The translations under genes were made by a program, and so were the position numbers. A stretch of 21,145 nt of DNA from JACMRI01 sp043778625 (GTDB lineage Bacteria; Bacteroidota; Bacteroidia; UBA4408). Positions 7,735-12,885 of the stretch are shown here, in pieces. Under the pieces are notes generated by a model that ran no database searches, was not told where the DNA came from, and worked only from the letters and a program-made list of their open reading frames with translations. The stretch covers positions 1-21,145 of the forward strand of contig JAYWFU010000078.1 of assembly GCA_043778625.1 (NCBI GenBank), written 5' to 3'. Position 1 is the first letter of the stretch. Every line of letters starts with the position of its first letter.

Positions 7735-7804
7735 TTGAGAATTGATAACGCTTGCATGATAGTTAGCATCTCATAACACTATCCTTATCCCCTCGCCAAA
7801 CTGA

Positions 7805-7823
7805 CGAGAGCTTATAGCTCTTG
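7805..7823 (+). terminator. Weak hairpin, possible terminator of the DUF3820 operon
   Basis: A stem of about 8 bp including one G-T pair has AGAGCT (7807-7812) and AGCTCT (7816-7821) around a TAT loop. It is followed by a T-containing but uneven stretch. It lies 70 bp after the stop at 7734. The stem is short and the T tract poor, so this is tentative. Confidence 0.25.
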
Positions 7824-7907
7824 TCTATTGTTACTTTGTTGTTTACTACGTTATATAAAGTAGTGTTCGTAGCCTTGTTTAGTGTCTACGAAACAATTAA
7901 TACAATT

Positions 7908-7931
7908 TTGGTTCGTGAGTACACGAACCAA
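7908..7931. repeat. Palindromic element, copy A (left of array)
   Basis: Perfect 10-bp arms, TTGGTTCGTG and CACGAACCAA, surround the loop AGTA. The right flank AAGACGGA resembles the flank of the other copies (AAGGCAGGA, AAGGCAGAA), so the copies share orientation and more than the stem. It ends 9 bp before the first 21-bp repeat unit. I recall similar GTTCGTG/CACGAAC palindromes in intergenic DNA of other Bacteroidota, but cannot check it here. Confidence 0.8.
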
Positions 7932-7939
7932 GACGGAAG

Positions 7940-8389
7940 AGTTTGTTATCCTGTCTCAAGAGTTTGTTATCTTCTCTCGAGAGTTTGTTATCTTCTCTCG
8001 AGAGCTTGTTATCTTCTCTCAAGCGTTTATTATCTTCTCTCAAGAGCTTGTTATCTTCTCTCAAGGGTTTGTTATCTTCTCTCGAGAGCTTGTTATCTTC
8101 TCTCAAGGGTTTGTTATCTTCTCTCGAGAGCTTGTTATCTTCTCTCGAGAGCTTGTTATCTTCTCTCAAGAGCTTGTTATCTTCTCTCAAGAGTTTGTTA
8201 TCTTCTCTCGAGAGTTTGTTATCTTCTCTCGAGAGTTTGTTATCTTCTCTCGAGAGTTTGTTATCTTCTCTCGAGAGCTTGTTATCTTCTCTCGAGAGTT
8301 TGTTACTTTCTCTCGGGAGTTTGTTACTTTCTCTCAAGAGTTTGTTACTTTCTCTCAAGCGTTTGTTATCTTCTCTCGAGAGTTTGTTA
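7940..8389. repeat. 21-bp tandem repeat array, 21 full units plus a partial one
   Basis: From 7940 the sequence repeats every 21 bp, with 21 complete units and a 9-bp partial unit ending at 8389. The unit consensus starts AGTTTGTTATC and ends TTCTCTCGAG. Variation is limited: AGT/AGC/GGT/CGT at the start, CGAG/CAAG at the end, and ACTT for ATCT in units 18-20. Units 6-7 and 8-9 are the same 42-bp pair, and units 13-16 are identical, which points to growth by local duplication. Eleven unit junctions form the perfect 10-bp palindrome CTCTCGAGAG. There are no unique spacers, so it is not a CRISPR. All three plus-strand frames and one minus-strand frame (heptad REDNKLS) stay open, but none has a convincing start or codon bias. 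I judge it non-coding; a repetitive coiled-coil product remains a weak alternative. Confidence 0.9.
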
Positions 8390-8419
8390 AAATGCGTACT
8401 TTACCAATAATCTTAGTAT

Positions 8420-8447
8420 CCTTGGTTCGTGGGGACACGAACCAAGG
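8420..8447. repeat. Palindromic element, copy B (right of array)
   Basis: Perfect 12-bp arms, CCTTGGTTCGTG and CACGAACCAAGG, surround the loop GGGA. This is the best-preserved copy, lying 30 bp after the end of the 21-bp array. With copy A it brackets the array. Confidence 0.82.
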
Positions 8448-8452
8448 CAGGA

Positions 8453-8476
8453 CCTTCGTGGGGACATGAACCAAGG
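8453..8476. repeat. Palindromic element, degenerate copy C
   Basis: CCTTCGTG, GGGA and CATGAACCAAGG follow copy B after 5 bp. Compared with copy B, the left arm lacks four bases and the right arm has C-to-T in CACGAA, so pairing is broken. The loop and the right flank (GCAGAA) are kept, showing common origin with copies A and B. Confidence 0.65.
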
Positions 8477-8508
8477 CAGAAGACCTACTATCATCTCTTA
8501 TACAACAT

Positions 8509-8538
8509 TGAATAACTACTATAAATAGTAGTTATTCA
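8509..8538. terminator. Hairpin downstream of the fibre-like gene, possible terminator
   Basis: A perfect 13-bp stem (TGAATAACTACTA at 8509-8521, partner at 8526-8538) closes on a TAAA loop. It lies 30 bp beyond the stop of the minus-strand gene at 8568. The stem is AT-rich and no clean T tract follows on either strand, so terminator function is possible but not assured. Confidence 0.45.
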
Positions 8539-8567
8539 TTCACAGCACAACTTGGACTAGCAGGGAA

Positions 8568-11264
8568 TTAATAGGTGCTCACTGCATAAAAACAAGCGGT
8601 GCCGTCAACAGCTTGACTAATACTGTACGTACCTAATCCTGTGTCAACATCTTTAAGTATAATATAATAAATTGTAGTGGAGGCAACATTAATAACTTGT
8701 GGAATAGATACATTGTAATCAGCTTGATTTGGCAGTAAAATACTCCCCTTTAAAAAACCTGGTGCATAAGTGTTTGTAATAGATACGGGCGGTGCGTAAG
8801 TAACTGATGATGATGATAAAAACCCTTGTATATTAGTTCCACTTGCGTTAGGATTAGATGTAACAAATGCACTGTATATTATCCATTTACCAGCTGGTAA
8901 CACTATAGATGCACCCGAGTATGAATAAACGTTAGCTCCTGTAAATGTCTGAGGCACTACTTGTGCATTAGGTAACGTACCTACTATTAAGCTACCTACA
9001 TTCTGCCAAGTAGCTTTACCCGCCGCATCGCTAGTTAATACTTTACCTGCGCCTTGTGTGCCATCGGTTATTTTAATGCTACCGTTTACTTCTAATTTTT
9101 CGCTAGGAATAAGTGTACCTATACCTACGTAGCCTATTGGTGTAATGTTTATTTTTGAAACTCCGTTAGTAACTAACGACAAGCTCGTTGATGCCCCTAT
9201 TGATCCTATTTCAAACTGGTCGTAACCAGGAGGATTAAAATAGTCAGCGTATCCTTTTTGATTGGCAAATAAAGTACCTCCTGCTATATCTAATTTAGCA
9301 CTTGGTGTTGTAGTACCTATGCCCACATTGCCGTTTGAATTAATAATCATGCGCTCTGTCATTTCGCCAGCAGTCGTTGTACTAGTAGGATTAGTAAAAA
9401 ACGACATAGAAGTTCCATAGCCAAGATCTCGTGCAAATACTAGTGCGGCACCACCGCCCCCACCTGATTGGTAGCTTAAACCATTGTAAGAGATATTTGC
9501 TATGTTACCATCTAACCTAATGCCCGAAAAATTACTAATATTAGTGGGGGGTGCTACTACGCTTGTACCAAGCACTTGTAATTTAGCTGAAGGCGCAACT
9601 ATACCAATACCTACGTTACCAGCACCAGCACCTGTAAGCCCAGTACCGTACACTAAGTTGCCTATATTAAGTTGGTTGTTGCCTGTAAGGCTAGCTAACA
9701 CTGTATTATAGCCTATGGCAATATTATTATTGCCAGCCGTTTGGTTATATGCTGCATCACTACCTAAAAATGTATTATCATTACCTGTTGCTAGTGCATA
9801 ACCTGCCAAATAACCTAATGTTGCATTATGAATACCTGTTGTATTAAGCTGCATAGCCTCGTAACCAACAGCAGTGTTATAATCTCCAGAGGTATGTTCC
9901 GCTAAGGCTTGTAGCCCCAAACCCATGTTATAGCTACTCGCAGTATTTTTTAGCATAGCACCATTCCCTAACGCTATGTTTTGCGTACCTGTAGTATTAT
10001 CTCGTAATGTTAAATAACCTATTGCTATATTATCACTAGCGGTATTGTTAGTCAGTGCCCAACGGCCTATGGCTGTATTGTAACTCCCTGTAGTATTTGC
10101 TAAAAGTGAATAAGCTCCTATGGCAGTGTTCATAGTTCCTGTGGTATTGTAATACAAAGAAAAATATCCAACTGCTGTGTTATCAATACCAACAGTATTG
10201 GCATATAATGAGTTACTTCCTACCGCTACGTTTTGTATACCTGTAGTATTTGATAACAAGGCGTTGTAGCCAAAGGCTGAATTATTATTACCTGTACTAG
10301 TGGCATTTAATGCTTCACTACCAAACGAGGTATTTGTGAGCGATATCAAGCCTGCTCTAAGATTATTACGTTTAAAAACTAAATCTTGATTATCAGTAGT
10401 ACCTACAAAGTTAGTAGCAGGTGTAGTCCCACTATTGCCTGTAAGCCCCCAAAACAATGCATTGGCAGGGTTTATTGTGCTTGGCACAACATCGCCGTTA
10501 ACATTAGTACCTAATACTCCTGTACTTGGTAGGCTAGTTAAGCGTAATCCACTGTTACCTGGGGTGCCTTGAGTAATTTCGAGTTTGTTGGCTGGTGCTA
10601 TTGTACCTACTCCTACATTACCACCCTGCGGGTTTAACGCTATTGGGAATGGGCTATTATCCGAACTACGTTTGGACTGTAACCACATAGGAAAGAAACC
10701 ACTAGGACTTGCCCCAATTTCTAAAAATATATCAGCTCCTCCAACAGATGCTATTCCGTTGCCAAAAGCTCCAGGATCTAATCGCGTGCCATACACTGAT
10801 AATTTATGACTTGGTGTGGTGGTGCCTATGGCAAGGAAATTATTAGTATTTGTAATACGCATATTTTCGATACTATTAGTTTTAAACACTAAATCTTGGT
10901 TATCAGTGGTACCCACAAAGTTAGTAGTGGAGCTAGTGCCAGCATTGCCTGTAAGCATCCATGCGTCGCCACCACCTATGGTTACCCACTTAGTGCCATC
11001 GTAGTAATAATAGCCTGGCTTTACATTATTGGGTGCAATGCCTGCTGTGGCGGTGTTGTACACCATTAAGCTGGTAAGTGGTGCGGGTATAGTGATAACA
11101 TCTGATACGGAGGTTAATGCCAAGCGTGGTATTAGTAAGCCTTTATTGGTAGAAGCTATGTCTAGTATGGCACTAGGGTGTGGCGTTGTGTTGTTAATGC
11201 CTACGTTTTGCGCCGTGGCGATGGTGCTGGTAAGTAAGGCTAGGGATAAGGTTAGGTTTTTCAT
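8568..11264 (-). CDS. Secreted fibre-like protein with YadA-head-like repeats
   Basis: The 898-residue product begins with a signal peptide (1-18, cleavage near ATAQ). An N-terminal module NVGINNTTPHPSAILDI...KGLLIPRL (20-48) is shared with the gene at 11532-12719. A block of about 30 residues, (L)TGNxGTxxxTNFVGTTDNQDLVFK, occurs twice (about 103-128 and 274-298). Residues 315-536 hold about twelve repeats of roughly 17 residues of the type NTAIGxxALxxNTTGxx, resembling YadA-family left-handed beta-roll heads. Further NVGIGT..P..KL.V linkers occur near 216, 550, 646 and 713. The C-terminal 140 residues look like a compact beta domain, perhaps C1q- or tail-fibre-like. No T9SS sorting domain and no outer-membrane anchor barrel is visible, so the display route is unclear. 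Database labels for such proteins are often misleading. Trimeric assembly is an inference from the repeats. Confidence 0.8.
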   Translation of the reverse strand: MKNLTLSLALLTSTIATAQNVGINNTTPHPSAILDIASTNKGLLIPRLALTSVSDVITIPAPLTSLMVYNTATAGIAPNNVKPGYYYYDGTKWVTIGGGDAWMLTGNAGTSSTTNFVGTTDNQDLVFKTNSIENMRITNTNNFLAIGTTTPSHKLSVYGTRLDPGAFGNGIASVGGADIFLEIGASPSGFFPMWLQSKRSSDNSPFPIALNPQGGNVGVGTIAPANKLEITQGTPGNSGLRLTSLPSTGVLGTNVNGDVVPSTINPANALFWGLTGNSGTTPATNFVGTTDNQDLVFKRNNLRAGLISLTNTSFGSEALNATSTGNNNSAFGYNALLSNTTGIQNVAVGSNSLYANTVGIDNTAVGYFSLYYNTTGTMNTAIGAYSLLANTTGSYNTAIGRWALTNNTASDNIAIGYLTLRDNTTGTQNIALGNGAMLKNTASSYNMGLGLQALAEHTSGDYNTAVGYEAMQLNTTGIHNATLGYLAGYALATGNDNTFLGSDAAYNQTAGNNNIAIGYNTVLASLTGNNQLNIGNLVYGTGLTGAGAGNVGIGIVAPSAKLQVLGTSVVAPPTNISNFSGIRLDGNIANISYNGLSYQSGGGGGAALVFARDLGYGTSMSFFTNPTSTTTAGEMTERMIINSNGNVGIGTTTPSAKLDIAGGTLFANQKGYADYFNPPGYDQFEIGSIGASTSLSLVTNGVSKINITPIGYVGIGTLIPSEKLEVNGSIKITDGTQGAGKVLTSDAAGKATWQNVGSLIVGTLPNAQVVPQTFTGANVYSYSGASIVLPAGKWIIYSAFVTSNPNASGTNIQGFLSSSSVTYAPPVSITNTYAPGFLKGSILLPNQADYNVSIPQVINVASTTIYYIILKDVDTGLGTYSISQAVDGTACFYAVSTY

Positions 11265-11366
11265 AATTTTGAGATATTAGATAATTAGATATCAGAATTT
11301 AGATTAAAAGAGGATAGATGTTAGATGCTTTATTTGGTGGTTGTTTGGCAGGGCTTAGTACCACCC

Positions 11367-11412
11367 CACCTCACGGGCACCCCTCCTCCAAAGGAGGGGT
11401 GCCCGTGAGGTG
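11367..11412. repeat. GC-rich 20-bp-arm hairpin between the two fibre-like genes
   Basis: Perfect 20-bp arms begin CACCTCACGGGCACC (left, 11367-11386) and are separated by the loop TCCAAA from the matching right arm (11393-11412). It is strikingly GC-rich in AT-rich surroundings. It lies 120 bp beyond the stop of the minus-strand gene at 11532 and 103 bp upstream of the next start at 11264. No T tract follows on the minus strand. It could terminate the upstream gene or be a dispersed palindromic repeat; I recall similar CCCCTCC/GGAGGGG elements between genes in Bacteroidota. The rest of 11265-11531 holds only AT-rich sequence rich in TAGAT, with no clear TAnnTTTG element. Confidence 0.75.
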
Positions 11413-11531
11413 ATTATGTTGTTGTTAATTGCATGAGTGATATTTTAGCATATAATTTTTACTCGTATTAAATTGCATTGAGTATGTTCGTTGTCAATTA
11501 TACATTATCAATTGATTTTACGTCAATTAAT

Positions 11532-12719
11532 TTACGGGCATGTAACGCTTTGTGTTATTATGTTGCCGGTGTTGCCTACGGTTAATTTCCAGCAGGTGTT
11601 GTTGGGGGCTACTAATATTACGCCTTGTGCGGGGGCGGTTTTGTAGGCTATGTCGCCTGCACCATTAAGGGTTATTAGTGGCGCGGTAGTGCCTGTGCCT
11701 GCTATTGTGGTAGTGTTTAATGCGTTGGCGGCTGTCCATACGGGAGGGGTGTTAGCACCTGCGCTGGTAAGCACTTGCCCTGCTATGCCGGGCATTGTGC
11801 TTGGCATTAATGCCCCTGTAAACTGTACGTTGCCTGTTACGTCAAGCGGTTGGGTGGGCAATGCTTGGTTAATACCTACGTAACCAGTGCCGCTTAGTAT
11901 GGTTATTTTTTCGGCACTGTTGGCTACTATATGCAAGTCGCGTGCGTTGAGTGTACCTAGCTTGTTGGTGGCACTGGCGTTATTACCCCTTAGCAACCAA
12001 GCTTGGGCAGCTATACTATCGCTAATAGTTTTCATTATATTTTGCCCGCCAATTGTTAAAGTATCAAGGTTAGCATTACCTCCGTTAAAAGTATTAGCAG
12101 CAATAGTATTGGTAGTTATACTTGTGCTTTTTAAGGTGTCAATTTTCCCATTTTTAATGTAGGCATAGTTAGTTTTACTACTATCAATGTTAGCGTTATT
12201 AATGTTGGCGTAGTTAGTGTTACTACTATCTACGGTAAGGGTATTAATTATGGCATTGTTAATTATGGCCACATTGGTTATGCTGGTATCTACCTTGAGT
12301 ATATTTATTACTGCGTTGTTAATGTTAGTATAATTAAATAGTGCGGTATCGCCCTTGAGTATATTAATTATGGTGGTGCTATTGCTATTCAAATAATTTT
12401 TAATGGCTTTGTTAAGCAAGGCGGTGTCAATGCTTTTGTCGCACAGATTTTTCCATGCCGTACCATTATAAAAATGGTAGCACGCACTATCAATATTGTA
12501 TATTAACAAGGCACTTTCGGTTGCTGTGGGGGCTATGGCAAGCATTTGTGTGGTGTTCATGCGTGGCGCCATAAAACCTTTGTCAGTTGCTTTTAGTTCC
12601 AATATAGCTTTGCTATTGGGGGTGGTAGTGCCTATGCCCACATTGTTTTGGGCTTGGCTGGTTACTGTATTTATTAGCAATACTAATACAATAAGACGAG
12701 TGTGTAGTAATAATTTCAT
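11532..12719 (-). CDS. Secreted fibre-like protein with N-I-N repeat region
   Basis: The 395-residue product has a signal peptide (1-24, ending TSQAQ) and then the module NVGIGTTTPNSKAILELKATDKGFMAPRM (26-54), clearly homologous to the start of the 898-residue neighbour. Residues about 100-220 are repetitive, with NINNAVINILKVDTS, IINNAIINTLTVDSS and NINNANIDSSKTNYAYIKN. This regular Asn/Ile pattern would suit a beta-helix or stacked beta-roll shaft. A second linker, GYVGINQALPTQPLDVTG, lies near 279-296. The C-terminal part has two cysteines (NNTCWKLTV and SVTCP) that could form a disulfide after export. There is no T9SS sorting domain and no barrel anchor. A promoter element lies 25 bp upstream. 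It probably forms an extracellular fibre with, or in parallel to, the neighbour; partner and function are unknown. Confidence 0.75.
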   Translation of the reverse strand: MKLLLHTRLIVLVLLINTVTSQAQNNVGIGTTTPNSKAILELKATDKGFMAPRMNTTQMLAIAPTATESALLIYNIDSACYHFYNGTAWKNLCDKSIDTALLNKAIKNYLNSNSTTIINILKGDTALFNYTNINNAVINILKVDTSITNVAIINNAIINTLTVDSSNTNYANINNANIDSSKTNYAYIKNGKIDTLKSTSITTNTIAANTFNGGNANLDTLTIGGQNIMKTISDSIAAQAWLLRGNNASATNKLGTLNARDLHIVANSAEKITILSGTGYVGINQALPTQPLDVTGNVQFTGALMPSTMPGIAGQVLTSAGANTPPVWTAANALNTTTIAGTGTTAPLITLNGAGDIAYKTAPAQGVILVAPNNTCWKLTVGNTGNIITQSVTCP

Positions 12720-12743
12720 AGTAATTTAATTAATGGTTATGTA

Positions 12744-12751
12744 CAAATATA
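12744..12751 (-). promoter_or_regulatory. Bacteroidota-type -7 promoter element for the 395-residue fibre-like gene
   Basis: The minus strand reads TATATTTG, an exact TAnnTTTG match, 25 bp upstream of the ATG at 12719. AT-rich surroundings raise the chance of an accidental match. No clear -33 TTG is seen. Confidence 0.5.
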
Positions 12752-12885
12752 TTCATTTAATTGATAACTGATAATTGATAATTTTTAAACTAATTAACTT
12801 TTATTACACAACATTTTCCCTACTATTAACAATAGTTTAATTAGCTGAGTAGGTGTTTTTTTTTACAATTGCACTCTCTCCTACC

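Larger units (their letters stand above)
7735..8567. other. Non-coding stretch with repeats
   Basis: This 833-bp interval between the hypothetical gene ending at 7734 and the minus-strand gene ending at 8568 has no credible gene. Its contents are a weak hairpin (7805-7823), a 7-bp inverted repeat TTCGTAG / CTACGAA (7866-7872 and 7886-7892), three copies of a palindromic element, the 21-bp tandem array, and a hairpin at 8509-8538. Long open frames cross the array only because its period is a multiple of three. Confidence 0.75.

Noticed and set aside
7940..8389. CRISPR array
   Set aside because: The units are directly head-to-tail with no unique spacers, the 21-bp unit is shorter than known CRISPR repeats, and there are no cas genes.
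7821..8469. Three overlapping plus-strand open frames of 155-195 codons across the repeat array
   Set aside because: A 21-bp repeat without in-frame stops keeps frames open automatically. All three plus frames are open at once, the products are simple heptads such as EFVIFSR, and there is no promoter or family match.
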